A stretch of DNA of 64,000 bases from Adiantum capillus-veneris (taxonomy: Eukaryota > Streptophyta > Polypodiopsida > Polypodiales > Pteridaceae). The position numbers were made by a program, and so were the translations under genes. Below the pieces are notes generated by a model, which worked only from the letters and a program-made list of their open reading frames with translations, was not told the DNA's origin and did not search any database. Position 1 is the stretch's first letter. Each line of letters starts with the position of its first letter. This document shows, in pieces, positions 48,138 to 59,650 of the stretch. The stretch is taken from contig CM043964.1 in the NCBI GenBank assembly GCA_014529385.2, forward strand, positions 103,020,087 through 103,084,086, in the 5' to 3' direction.

Positions 48138-48540
48138 TTTTAGGAGAATCTTGTTTAAATGGAGAAAAAGAAAAAAAAAATCTCTAAACATGACTTCTCT
48201 TGCTTCTCTAAAAACACTCTTTCTTTCCTAGGAATACTCCTTCTACTCCTCCCTTCCTAAAAATACTCCTTCTTACTCTTTCCTTGCTAAGAATACTCTC
48301 TCTTTGCTAAAAACAGTCATTCTTATCTTTCTTTTAGGAGAATCTTGTTTACATGGAGAAAAAGAAAAAAAAGAAGCTCTAAACATGACTTCTCTTGCTT
48401 CTCTAAAAACACTCTTTCTTTCCTAAGAATACTCCTACTCCTCCTTTCCTAAAAATACTCCTTCTTTTTTAGAAACACTCTTCCCTTGCTAAGAATACTC
48501 TCTCTTTGCTAAAAATAGTCATTCTTATCTTTCTTTTCTA
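48138..48540 (+). repeat. ~196-bp tandem duplication in the LTR
   Basis: AGGAGAATCTTGTTT starts at 48139 and again at about 48335, each followed by GGAGAAAAAGAAAAAA, CATGACTTCTCTTGC and a run of ACTC(C/T)TTC words. The copies are about 90% alike. Confidence 0.85.
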
Positions 48541-48842
48541 TGAATATCCTTCTTTTGCTAAAAATACTCAAACTGCTATTCCTTTTTCCAAAACTTATCC
48601 AAAAGTTTCACTTTATTTCTTAACGGTCAGCTCTTATCTGTAGACATAGTCTTTTAGGCTTAAATTTTCCATAGAAAATTATTGTTCCTAAGTGAGTAGG
48701 GGCCATAACTAATAGTTATGGAGTGTGATTTCTAATCCAACTATTCCGTTAAAACTCTCTATGACTTAACAAAAATGAAAACCCTAAATATTTTTGCAAG
48801 GTAACTAAATTAGTTTTTATTGAAAATATTGGGTACATTACA

Positions 48843-48857
48843 ATCTCCCCAACTTAG
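48843..48857 (-). other. Polypurine tract
   Basis: Minus strand CTAAGTTGGGGAGAT just before the LTR start. Confidence 0.75.
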
Positions 48858-48989
48858 GAATTTGAGATGTCCTCATCTCGAGAAAAAGTGAGAGTAGTCC
48901 TTCTCTAAGGTGGGGTTATCTTCCCGTATTGTATCTTCTATAGGATAGTCCTATCACTGAACAAGATGTTCTCTAAGAACTCTATTTCC

Positions 48990-50690
48990 AAGAATCTTCT
49001 CTCAAGACTCTAAGATTCTAGATGGTTGGAGCTCCAAGATGTTTTGAGTGGGCATGACAATATGTTCATCATTTAGGAGTTGATCATGACTGGGAATATA
49101 GGGCTTCAACATGCTTACATTCAACACATCGTGAACTTTGATGTGATCTAGAAACTTCAACTTGTAAGCTGTGGTGCCTATGCACTTGATCACTATGTAA
49201 GGACCACAATAACATGGACTAAGCTTCTTTCACTTTCCAAGGGATAAGCTACTTCTCTTTGGGGTGAACCAAAGAAATTATTTTTTGCCTTCTTTTAATC
49301 TTTGTTCGGATCTCTTACCATCTGCATACTACTTTTGGTGATGCTGAGCTTGTTGAATATCCTTTCGGATGGCTTTTGTCTAGTTTTTCATTTCTTCGAG
49401 CATCTTTTTGATCACTTCAACTCTAATGGTAAGGTCTAAAAATTTGAGTGGAGAGACACATTTTTGACCATACAAGTCACAAAATGGGGTCATACCAATG
49501 CTTTGAGGATGTGAAGCACTGTATGCATACTCCACTAGAGGCAAAAATTGAACCCATCTCTCTTAAGACTCCTATTGCAATAAGCTATAAGAATATATTT
49601 GATGAATTGGATGACTTGCTCTGTTTGCTCATCTGATTGAGGATAGTACGTAGTACCATAGTTTATTTCTCTTCCAATTTCCTCGAAGAGTGAGGTCCAA
49701 AAGTTTGAAGTGATTGCTTACAATCCGTTTGGGAAATTTGGATGCAATCTGAATTTCTTTTAACAAAGATTCGTGCAATGTTGGAGGCAGTAAAGGTTGT
49801 CTTGACTGGAATGTGATGTGCGATCTTCGTGAGTAGGTCAACAACTACCATAAGTGAATTATATCCTCATTGTACCAAAGATAATTCAATGAAGAAGTCC
49901 ATACTTGTACACTCCCACTTCATTTAGGAAATTTCTCGAGGTTAAATTTTATCGGGAAGTTTAACTCTCTCAGCTTTAATACTTCCGCATGTCAAGCATT
50001 GGCGAACATAACGCATCACATCTACCTTTTTACCAATCCAATAGAAGATTTTGCATACGATCTTGAGAGTCTTTGCATACCCTGGGTGTCTTGAAGTAGG
50101 GCTATCATGGGATTCAAATAAGATTGCCTTTGTTTAAGCTATGATCCTTTGGTACACATAACCTATCTCTATAATAGCAACAAAGTCCATCATGTGAGAA
50201 GTGTAGCATTGAAGGTATCTTCTTTGATTCTCTAGATTGAACAAGGTTAAACTACCTTTGATACTCTAGATCAAATGATGCGGCTTCTCTAATTATCTCA
50301 ATGATCAGGCTGTTGGGTATATATATGAGGCTCAAAAAGGGGTTTTGACTGAGTGAATCTGCAACCATGTTTTCCTTTTAGGGATGATAGATAATGTCAA
50401 AGTCAAACTCTTGCAAAAGTTCTATCCATTGCCTTTGTTGCATATTCAAGGTTTTTTGGACAAAGATCCACTTTAAGCTCTTATAGTCGATTATAAGTCT
50501 TGACATCTTTCCCAATAAGTAGTGTCTCCATAGCTTCAGAGCACGAATGACTCCCAGTAGTTAGAGGTCATGGGACGGGGTAGTTCTTTTCATGAATATT
50601 TATCTTACGTGAGGTGAAAACTATAATTGGTCTTCCTTCTTGAACTAATAATCCTCCACATGAGGAGAAACATGGACTTTGCATGGGCCT
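48990..50690 (-). pseudogene. Chromovirus RNase H and integrase, decayed
   Basis: Minus-strand translation across frames: RNase H pieces GGLLVQEGRPI (about 50650) and later LIIGKDVKTYNRL-like; integrase zinc finger region with YVRQCLTC (about 50010); core with DFF and MVVVDLLTKIAHHIPVKTTF (about 49850-49790); FWTSLFEEIGKE with YGTTYYPQSDEQTEQV (about 49650-49600); and the C-terminal KLKFLDHIKVHDVLNVSMLK and YIPSHDQLLND, ending with LQPSRILES at 49002. A chromodomain would be expected downstream but is not clearly readable. Many stops and frame changes. Confidence 0.8.
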
Positions 50691-50741
50691 TGTAAGGAAT
50701 CCTAATTTTTAGGGATTAAGGCTAATGTTGTGTAGGGTTAA

Positions 50742-52067
50742 CACTAGAATGGTAACAGGACACTTTTATGTCCTTAGACACTTTTGTGTCCTGTTAAGTG
50801 ACCACTTTGCTTGAATTATTTGAAGAGTATGAAAACGAATTTCTAGGTGCTATATATCCATAAAGTTGCCTTATGAGCTGAAAAAAACTTAGCATTTTTT
50901 TTTGAGTATCGATCTCACCATTAACCTTACTCTTGCACAACATTTTTGAACCTAAACTGTGTGAAAAAACGGGTCCTGTTTTTGGCTTTTTTTCAATTTT
51001 TGGCAACTATACCACTCTAAACTTCATGTTTGTGAGGTTTAGATGGCTAGAGGTTAGGCCTTCATAGTTCTCAACATGTTTTGATGCTTGTAGGGAGAGC
51101 TAAGTGTTAAAATTGAAAGTTATGACCAATTTACAAGAATTGCATAATCCTGTTTTTTGGCCTAATTCGAATTTTTTGGTGGCTTTCTTGATATCAAATT
51201 CAATTTTGATTGTGTAAGTGTAATGTATAACATAAAGTTAATCTTCCTTGAGTTTTGGGGGACCTAATATGCTATATAGCATAGTATATGATGATGGTTG
51301 AGTTTTTTGATTGCTGAAGAATACGATACATTTTAGAGTAGCAAGTATAACTTTCTCAATATTGCTAGTTTCTTAGGACAATTGTGTGTATTTTGTAGGT
51401 AGTAACCATATCTAATCATAGACTACAAACTTGGCTATATATTGAGTAGTTTCTATGGGTTTCTAGAGGTCATAATGCTAAAACCAATTTTTTCATGTTT
51501 GCTGTATTTATCACTTTATCATTGCCCCCAAGGTTCCAATTGTAAGAGATCCATTATCCTTTGGACATGCTCCATGGATCCTTTTGAATCCAGAGGCCCA
51601 AAGGGAACTAAGAAAACATGTATATAGTATCTGTATTGAGCGAGACTATAGAAACTTTGATGATAGGTCCGCAGAATGGCAAAAATGCAACTTTTTTGTA
51701 CCTTTTTTTTTGCTGAAAAAAAATTTAGTGAGGTAAAAGCAACCATATCTTTTGGTCACCAAGCCATTGAAGTTAACGGGGCATTTTATCTCATGTCCTA
51801 CAAAAATCTCCACTCTTATTTATATGCAATAAACCGTAAGAAATTGCTGTTTTGGGCAAAATGCACAGGTCGATCAACTTTGGAGGCTTGTAGTGACCAA
51901 GGGATGAGAAAAATTACAAGTTTCTCAAATTTTCCATATGTAGTAGTTATTGAACTATAAGCTCATGAAAGGATTTTTCAAAATGAGTGGATCTACTATG
52001 GTTTTGGAATTTTTTTCCCAAACCCTAAAAGGACACTTTTATGTCCTGTTAGGTTACCATTCTAGTA
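50742..52067. mobile_element. 1.33-kb TTAA-flanked inverted-repeat element, piggyBac-like and non-autonomous
   Basis: TTAA at 50738-50741 and 52068-52071 flank the sequence. The left end reads CACTAGAATGGTAAC; the right end, inverted, reads TACTAGAATGGTAAC. Next to each is the hairpin word AGGACACTTTTATGTCC or its inverse, and the left side adds GGACACTTTTGTGTCC, a perfect 6-bp stem with TTTT loop. The interior is AT-rich and I find no transposase. TTAA targets are used by piggyBac and by Kolobok elements; the ends look closer to piggyBac, but this is inference. Confidence 0.7.
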
Positions 52068-52071
52068 TTAA

Positions 52072-54263
52072 GGGGACAAGGGCATTCAAGAAGCTAGTTT
52101 TGAGTAGGCTTCTATAGCCTTTTTTTAAGACACATGTAAGATGTGGACCTAGGACGTCACTTTTTCTCTCTAGCTTTTTGAAAGTGAAGGGAGTAAAGGG
52201 GGGTGGCCACATCAACAAAAAGTGTGGATCATTAAGAGAAAAAAAATTGACTTTTTTCCAAAATAGTTAATTTTACTTATTTTTGACTTAGACCCCCCCC
52301 CCCCCAACATATATACATATAAAAGCATCATTTTTTGACCTTTAAACCTACAAACACTGGAAGTCCACTTTTTCAAACCCCCCCCCCCCCCCGTCTTTTC
52401 ATCCTTTGCTTACTCACGCCATAGCTACCATGGTGCTCACGGACATCAAAGATTGTATGCCTCCACAACCATGTACTCCGCACAACAAAAGCGTTCATAT
52501 TTTCTTGTCGGCGGCGTTTGCACCAAAGTCTACACGTGAGGGTGAGCAGAGGTCATCCCAAGAACGTCGTATCATCGGTGAGATGAATGTTGATGGTTCA
52601 TCAGTATCTTGGGAGGGGGAGAAGTAGGATTGTTAGGCTATTGCAATTGGTTGTGTATGGGTGCATGTACATCTTTGCATTCGTGGATGCACAAATGTCA
52701 AGCTCTTCAGCTCAAAATAGTGGCATTACAAGAAAGTATTGCCTACACCAAAAGGGAGTTTGAAACTCTCCAATAACAATTGCAAGAAAATGATGTGTAC
52801 ATTATGAAGCTTGCCAATACCATCACATAGTTGAAAGAAACACCCCTTGATGCAAGGTAGCAATACACTTCTTACTTTTGGTTGTGTTCTTCTTATCATA
52901 GACATTGAAGTCTAAGGTGTTGCCTCTACTTGTTTTGTAGTGCTTGGCTCCAAGGTTGCTTTTGTGCACAAATAGTGAAAGGCTGCAGGATAGAGTCATC
53001 AAGTTTCACCACTTTTTCTTTAAAACAACCTTCTCTATTACATCTTGCAGGTAGGTGCTTCAAATTTATACAACATATACTTAGCAAGTGTCTTTATTAT
53101 ACAGCTTGCAAATGTTGAGTTCATACATGTTTTTGTTTGAAGAACAGGTCTCTAACGCATCATGATACAGGGTGACCTCTTACTATGCTAGCTGAGTGGT
53201 GTTGTTTGCAATAATGGCTTAAGGAACTAGCATAACACGAAGCTTTTACGATGGCACGAAGCTCTCCTCAAGAAATGTGGCTCCCACTACACCAAAAATT
53301 ATTATGCTAACATGGAGAGATCTCTAGTAGGACAATGCAACATCTTTTCATCAGTAACACACCCTTTCCTAACATGAGGGCACCCCCACTAGATATATTT
53401 TTATGTGATAGGTCACCCCATGAGCATACCATGTCATGGAATGGATGTAAGAACTATGACCGCATTACCCCTTGGAAGTTGTTCAAACATGTATGTTTAT
53501 TAAAGTTAATGAGAAAAATTTTGGATTTTTTAATTTGTTGATGTGTAAGAGCACTCTAGGTCTACCATTTTTATATTGTTTGATAAGTTAAACAAGATTT
53601 GTAGTCATTTAAAGTGTAAATTTGTTTTTGTTTGGTAAGAATGTACATGAGAAGACATGATAAAGTACAAGAGATCTTGATGGAATAAACCTCGATGAGA
53701 TTCTTACAATGCACTTGTGACACCATACCTCTCCTTAAACCCTTTGATTTCTATCGTTGTGGGAAGTCCAAGGGAAGCCTTTTTTTTTTTTAGCAATAAC
53801 TTTTTTAAAAAAGGAAATTTTGGTTATTTTAAAGTTTGTACACAGTCTAGGAGTTCATTCTGATTGTTTTCCTTCACTTTCAAATTTTGACCGAGGGCAC
53901 TCCTTGGAAGCCACTTTCATAGGTGTTAGGGTAAGATTTAGGGAAAGTTTTGTATGTAGGAAATTAAATCCTTAATACAATAAAAAACATTGGTTCTTTG
54001 AGTATTTTTTAATTCCATGGTTTTAATGGTCGTTGGAGCCCGTAGATTAAGGAAAAAGTAAGAAATGTCGATTTTACATCATTTTTTTAGAAATTGCCAA
54101 CTTGCACGTTGATTTTTGGAGCACCCGAGCAAGATATGACTTTTTTGCATCACATGATGGTCAAAGAGCACGACAAGATGAACAAATTCATGTGAGACAA
54201 GCCGAGACAGATTTGGAGCCGACTGGAAGCTAGAAGCTATTGAAAAGAGCCTAAAACCTAAAC
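52072..54263. other. No definite gene; C runs and possible captured exon scraps
   Basis: C runs at about 52290-52303 and 52379-52392. A 73-codon frame at 52406 and the Gln/Glu-rich ALQLKIVALQESIAYTKREF stretch at about 52700-52760 look protein-like, but stops follow quickly. No domain recognised. Confidence 0.35.
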
Positions 54264-54478
54264 CTTGAATCATACTAATACACAATAATTTTGCAAATTT
54301 TTGCCATGTAAAGGCCCCTAGGGCCCCCCACAAGAGTGGCCACAAGGACGTGCAGAATGCCCATCCAGAAGTCCTGGATGGGCATTTTGTGCGCCCTTGT
54401 GGCCACTCTTGTTGGGGCCCTCGGGGCCTTTACATGGCAAAAATTTACAAAATTATTGTATATGAGCATGAGATAAGG
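54264..54478. repeat. Foldback element: ~105-bp inverted repeat with 5-bp spacer
   Basis: Left arm ends ATGCCCATCCAG (to 54368), spacer AAGTC (54369-54373), right arm starts CTGGATGGGCAT. The arms pair outward through GGCCACAAGG, CCCCTAGGGCCCC, AAAGGCCCC and AATTTTTGCCATGTA to about 54264 and 54478, with few mismatches. The RNA or single strand would form a very long hairpin. No coding. Confidence 0.9.
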
Positions 54479-54534
54479 ATGTAATGTTAGATTTACAGAG
54501 AGCAAGAGCTCCCCCTCACTCATTTTGCTATGGC

Positions 54535-54660
54535 CTGAATGGACATTCTCATGCCCTTGTGGCCCCTCTTGTTGAGGATCCCTGGGGCCTTAAAATGGCA
54601 AATATAGTCTTTTTTGATGCATGGCCATGAGATAGAAGTGTACAATTTGATGTATTCATA
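54535..54660. repeat. Half copy of the foldback family
   Basis: CATGCCCTTGTGGCCCCTCT, CTGGGGCCTTAAAATGGCAAA and GGCCATGAGATAGAAG match the right arm and right flank of 54264-54478. No matching left arm is present. Confidence 0.75.
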
Positions 54661-54667
54661 GAAAAAT

Positions 54668-54688
54668 CCCCCCCCCCCCCCCCCCCCC
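54668..54688 (+). repeat. C21 homopolymer
   Basis: Follows the half foldback copy. Confidence 0.9.
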
Positions 54689-54790
54689 TTCACACCAATG
54701 GAAAATACATAAACCTTGTATCATGCTCATCAACCATTTTTTGCTTCCTTGTGTCCACTGTCCATGTTCTTGGAAATGTCTTAGTCTGTG

Positions 54791-55065
54791 TTTGCCATTA
54801 TAAGGCCGCAGGGACTCTCAAAAAGAGGAGCCATAAAGGCGTGTAGAATGGCCATCTAGGGTCTCTGGATGTCCATTTTGCGCGCCCTTGTGGCCCTTCT
54901 TTTTTAGGGTCCCTGGATGGCCATTTTGCACGCCCTTGTGGCCCCTCTTTTTTAGGGTCCCTGGGGCCTTATAATGACAAATAGGGGCTTTTTTTAATGC
55001 AGGGACATGAGATAAAGGTCTAGTGTTTGACGTAATCAGAGAAACCCCCCCTCCCTCTTTTTCTC
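54791..55065. repeat. Second full foldback copy with a doubled right arm
   Basis: Left arm TTTGCCATTATAAGGCC to GAATGGCCAT. The right arm segment GCGCGCCCTTGTGGCCC...TTTTTTAGGGTCCCTGG occurs twice (about 54880-54925 and 54926-54975), then GGGGCCTTATAATGACAAA. The flank GGACATGAGATAAAGG matches the flank of the other copies. Confidence 0.8.
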
Positions 55066-57011
55066 TCTGTTCAAAGGTCCGGAACATTCACTATGTAAAA
55101 TTTTCCTGTATCATGTGCGTTCACCATAATAATGGATTAAAAGTACCTTATATAGGCCAAAAACTTCTTAAATCTTGTCAACAAAAACTTGTCAACACTA
55201 CTCAAAAAGGTGGAAACTCAAAGGCTTTACAATATATGTATGATGAAATATGAGTCAATAATAAGTCACCCCTATACATTGACACCTCCATCTCAAGTTG
55301 TCATTTCTCTAAGTTAATCTTGGCATAGGCATAGTATGGAAACAATAACATGTTGGAAAGAAAGAATTTAGCTTTCTCAACTTGTGAAACATTGTTAATG
55401 ATATATATTCAACATCCCTAAATGAGGACATATTGACAAAGGTTATGATCCATTTTAATAAGAATAACCATTAATGATTAAACTAAAATCAAAATATTTC
55501 TTGAATTTATTCATGGTGGAGTGTTTTTGAGACTTGAAACATCTTACGGGAAAATCAAAATATCCATAAAGGTCAACAATATTTCTCAAATCTGTATGAA
55601 ACTCCAGTAATAATCAAAATCAAATACTCTCACTCAATGCGACACCATTTAACAAAAAAACATATTTATATTATATTTATAGAGGAATCTAGCCTCATGA
55701 AAATATTTACAAACGGAGACAATGTTGTTGTTGTTAGGTTTCTCTTACAAGTGTTTGTCTTCCTCATCTAGAGATCCATATACACTTGAGTATTTGTGTG
55801 TCTATGACACTAGGGAAGATAGTAGTACTATATGGATGGCTTTTCTAAGAGCTCCTAGAGAGTACCTATTGGTTCAAGATTCTACAAAAATTCTACTATT
55901 ATTATCAAAATCCTTTAACATGGTAAAGAAAGGTTCCTCACGGAACAAAAATAGAGTGATTCCCATCTCTGCACATGATTGCTTGCTCATGTCCTCTGAA
56001 AAAAAGTTGACTCTGTAAGTAAACAACAGATTATGTGAGCACAAGGTTATAAAGTATAAAACATTATCATTCTAATAATCTAATGACAACTATACAAAGA
56101 ATAAATTATAAGAAAAATCTTTGATAACTCCCCATAGATAACACAACTTACTTGCATTATGAGACTCAATCACATGCTACACAACTATAGATGGCACATC
56201 AAAGCCATCAACAAAATAGCACCACCCACTGTTATGAGGTTTGAAGCTTAAACATCAAAAGCCATAAAGAGGTTTATTTTCTCCAGTATGGTAAACTTAA
56301 AGATGGAGATGATGTTAAGCACTGAATGTAAGCTACAAGGGTAGTTTTCTTACCATTATATCTTTATGTTGGAGATGAACCCTTGCAATGCCCACACACT
56401 ATTCACACATCCTATTGTTGTGGTATGCAAGTCATGTGAGCTCATACTTTTTCCATCTTTGGGAGTAGAGGTTTCCATGTAGTGTGAGTGAATGAAAGTA
56501 GAGAGAGTAGAATCTTGTTTCCTGCTGTTATGGAGGTAAAAGAAGGGAGAGGAGCTAGCTTGGTGTAAAACTATGTGGTGGGCAAGGGGAAGATATGGGG
56601 TAGGAGCTTGCTTGGTGCTACAATGGACGTGGGAGAAATCTAGCAGAGAGATAATGTTAGACTATAGGGGGTGCATGTGGTTGTTGCAGCAATGGAGAGC
56701 TTGGAAAAGGGTTTGTAGAGAGAAAATCACTTTTTAGCTATAGAATAGGTTTGGAAAGACTATGGAGGGTGGACAATGATGTTTTGAATTTTTTGGAAGA
56801 ATTCACATTTTTTTGGAAGAATTCAAATTTTTGGATTTTTTAGTACACGTTTTTAACTTTTGGAAGTCAAAAGTACTTTTTTGACCATGAAATAGGTTTG
56901 GGACCTTTTAGGAGGGAAAACTTGAAATTTGTTTTTTTTTTAATTTCAAAATTTTTAGTATATTTTTAAATATGGGCCAAAAAGTGGGAAAAAGAGGTCA
57001 AAGTGCCCCCT
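55066..57011. other. No gene recognised
   Basis: About 1.9 kb of AT-rich unique sequence. A 98-codon frame at 55722-56018 has no domain or supporting context. Confidence 0.4.
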
Positions 57012-57040
57012 CCCCCCCCCCCCCCCCCCCCCCCCCCCCC
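57012..57040 (+). repeat. C29 homopolymer
   Basis: C run near the gypsy/foreign-block junction. Confidence 0.9.
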
Positions 57041-57164
57041 TTTTCCCCTAGCCACCTCTCTTACCTTCTCACTAGGTAAGACGCCATCAAGAGGTGTAAG
57101 GCTACCTTATCCCCCTACTTTTTGAGTGTATAGAATGTTTCCACCACCCTCTTCCTATTGTAGT

Positions 57165-58150
57165 CACATATTGCTTAAGTTGGTCAAACCTTTCTTGGTG
57201 TAATGGTTTCCAGCTTATCTTCACTCCTTTCTTCAGAAGGTCAATCAAGGATGAAGCGACCGCTACATAATCCTTTATAAAGATTTTGTAACAACCTCTA
57301 ATTCCCAAGAATCCTCTAAGATCACTTGCATTAAATGGTTGAGGCTATTCAATAATTTCTTGAACTTTAGCAGGGTCCATTGAGATTCTTTCATGCGAAA
57401 CAATAAATCCCAAATATGTAATCCTCGAAGTGAAGAATGAACACTTGCTCATCTTTGCATATAGCTTCCTGAGGTGGCCTTCATGTTCTTCTTCATACAG
57501 TGAGTAGATTAGAATATCATCAAAGAAGACAAGGAAAAAATTGTGTAGGTAAGGCCTCAAGATATCATGCATCAATCTATTGAATGTATCCGTGGAATTA
57601 GTAAGAACAAATGACATTACTATAAACTCAAAATGCCCATATCGGGTGTTGAAAGTTGTCTTTCAAATATCTGGTTTCTTTATTCTAATAAATGATACTA
57701 ACGAGATCTTATATAAATCTTTGAGAAGACCTTGGATCCATGTAGTCTATCCCACAAATCGTCAATTCGTGGTATAGGATAGTTGTTCTTAACTATTACT
57801 TGGTTCAATCCTCTATAATCAATACAAAGTCAAAGAGTTCCATCTTTCTTCTTTTGAAAAAGTACAGGTGCTCCCCAACTTGACTCACTTGGTCTAATAA
57901 ATCTATGTTCTATGAGTTGATGAAGTTGCTCCTTCAATTCAATGGCATTTGGTAGAGCCATTTTATAAGGTCTCTTTGACATAGATTCACTTCTTGGGAG
58001 AATCTCATGGTCAACTTCTTGATTAGGAGGAAGAGAGGTGAGGTCTTTAGAAAGACATCTAAATAATCATGAAGCCAAGAGAGTTTTATAATGGTTCATT
58101 CTGGGTCGACTTTATTTAGCTTGACCTCAAATAATCGTTGTCCATCTCTC
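57165..58150 (-). pseudogene. Chromovirus reverse transcriptase, decayed
   Basis: Minus-strand frames: FTLID..LW-like and VQEVVAP-like N-terminal pieces (58150-57650), a degraded PFGL motif read as MSFVLTNSTDTFNRLM (57617 on), the catalytic VFFDDILIYS intact (about 57535-57500), KCSFFTSRITYLGFIVS (57440-57390), and the connection region GIRGCYKIFIKDYVAVASSL to QLKQYVTT (57308-57165). The match stops sharply after VTT. Frame changes lie near 57340 and 57620. Confidence 0.85.
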
Positions 58151-58249
58151 ATACCTTCGAGTATACAATTTTATTTAAGTAATTGAATCCTTGGAATTTC
58201 ATTATTTCCATGTACTTTGACTTTCTTTTTCTAACTATCTCTAAAGTTT

Positions 58250-58750
58250 AAACTACCTTGGCCATAGTGGATGCTAGCATGAATTCTAGATTATCAATCC
58301 ATCCCAAGAATTCCATCATACATCCAAAGTGGTAGGGTTCTAAAGACAGTCGAAGTGGTGTTCCATCCTAGTTCAAAATCAAGGGTACGTTGGCCATAGT
58401 GGACGCTAGCATGGATTCTAGATTATCAATCCATACCAAGAATTCCATCATACATTCAAAGTGGTAGGGTTCTAAAGAAAGATGAAGTGATGTTCCCTCC
58501 TAGTTCAAAATCAAGGGTACCCATATAATATTGTGATGTTGATACCATGATCTTGCCATTAGCCAATTCTATTGTTATAGGTTGATCTTGTTTTTTATTC
58601 ACGTGCAACTTTTGCAAGCATTTTGGGGATTAAAGAGAATGAAAACTACCACAATCAATTAGGAGATTAAAATATTTACCTTGATGGGTGACTGGTGTTT
58701 GAAATACAACAAGATATCTTTGAGATATAGGGTTTTCAATAGCTGCATAA
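58250..58750 (-). pseudogene. Protease region with a 132-bp in-frame tandem duplication
   Basis: Minus-strand frame gives VDCGSFH (an altered active-site DSG-type motif, about 58670), ITIELANGKIMV and YDGILGMDWL, typical of gypsy proteases. The segment starting GGCCATAGTGGA occurs at 58260 and again at 58392; the two 132-bp copies differ at only a few sites. 132 is 44 codons, so the duplication would not have broken the frame. Confidence 0.7.
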
Positions 58751-58799
58751 ATAGCTGCTCTCTCTTCTTCTTCACCAAGGGTAGGCTCTCCTACAACTG

Positions 58800-59650
58800 A
58801 ATGTGCATGGGCATTCTTACCTTGACCTCTTCCAAATGCCCTGGCTACTCTTCCTTTTGTCTTTGTCTACTGCTGCTTTCCTATTAGTTAGATGTGGGTA
58901 TCTATTTTGATTATGTCCCAACTCTTCACTTTGGAAGCATAAAAAATCCAAGCATGAAGTATTTCGTACGTTAGTGGCATAAGCTCTTTGTGGTTTTCCA
59001 TTATTGTTTGAAAGTCTCATTGGTTGTCTAGCACCATTAAAACTTTGATACCATTCAACTCTCCTTCTAATCCCTTGCTCCTTAGTTAAGGGATCAGCTT
59101 GTAGTAAGACATCTTGCACATTGGTAGGTTTCATGGCTTCAAGTCGTGAGATAATTGGTTTTCTTAAACCTTGACAAAAATGGGCCACTTACTACTCCAT
59201 GGTCATTGGTGGAGCATAGTGCCTAATCGTTACAAACTTTGAGTAGTACTCTTCCAAGGATAATATGTATTGTTTCAAGATAAAGAACTCATTTATCTTT
59301 AATGCGTCATGGGTAGGAGGTAAGTATCTTTCCTTACTTATTTTTTAATCTCCCTCCAACTCTAGGAGTTCTGTAATACTCCCATGTCACGGCAATGTTG
59401 TTTTCACCATAACTTTGCTTCACCTGAGAGGTGAAACATCCATAACATCACTTGGTTTACAGGTGCGATCTTTGCAGCCATGAAGTAATCATCCATATCT
59501 TCAATTCATACTTTCGCATCCTTCTCAATATCAACACCCTCTGTTTTAAAACAAGGTGGTTGAATTTGTTTCAGCAAAAAATTATTCTCCTGAATTATCG
59601 TATAGATGGCATCGTTTTAAGGGTTTTCCAAAATATGTGCAATTAAGGGT
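58800..59650 (-). pseudogene. Gypsy Gag with degenerate zinc knuckle
   Basis: Longest open part 59188-58817, 123 codons: HFCQGLRKPIISRLEAMKP, then VLLQADPLTKEQGIRRRVE, and CFQSEELGHNQNRYPHL, in which two of the knuckle cysteines are replaced (S and Y). Upstream to about 59650 Gag-like pieces continue with stops. Confidence 0.75.

Larger units (their letters stand above)
46449..48842 (-). repeat. 3' LTR of the chromovirus-type element
   Basis: On the minus strand it starts TGTAATGTACCC at 48842 right after AAGTTGGGGAGAT and ends GGATGTCA at 46449. The 46449-47735 part matches 60834-62085. Words such as TTGCTAATCGCAAGG recur inside both copies (47160-47240 and 61540-61610). Confidence 0.8.
50691..57165. 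other. ~6.5-kb foreign block inside the gypsy pol
   Basis: The gypsy match stops after the RT C-terminal VTT (57165) and restarts in RNase H at about 50690. The block contains the TTAA-flanked element 50742-52067, C runs, a coiled-coil-like scrap at 52690-52860 (ALQLKIVALQESIAYTKREF), the foldback cluster 54264-55065, and C29 at 57012-57040. More than one insertion or a rearrangement is likely. Confidence 0.6.

Noticed and set aside
50742-52067. CACTA (EnSpm) transposon, from the CACTA start
   Set aside because: The other end reads TACTA and the flanks are TTAA on both sides, not a 3-bp duplication.
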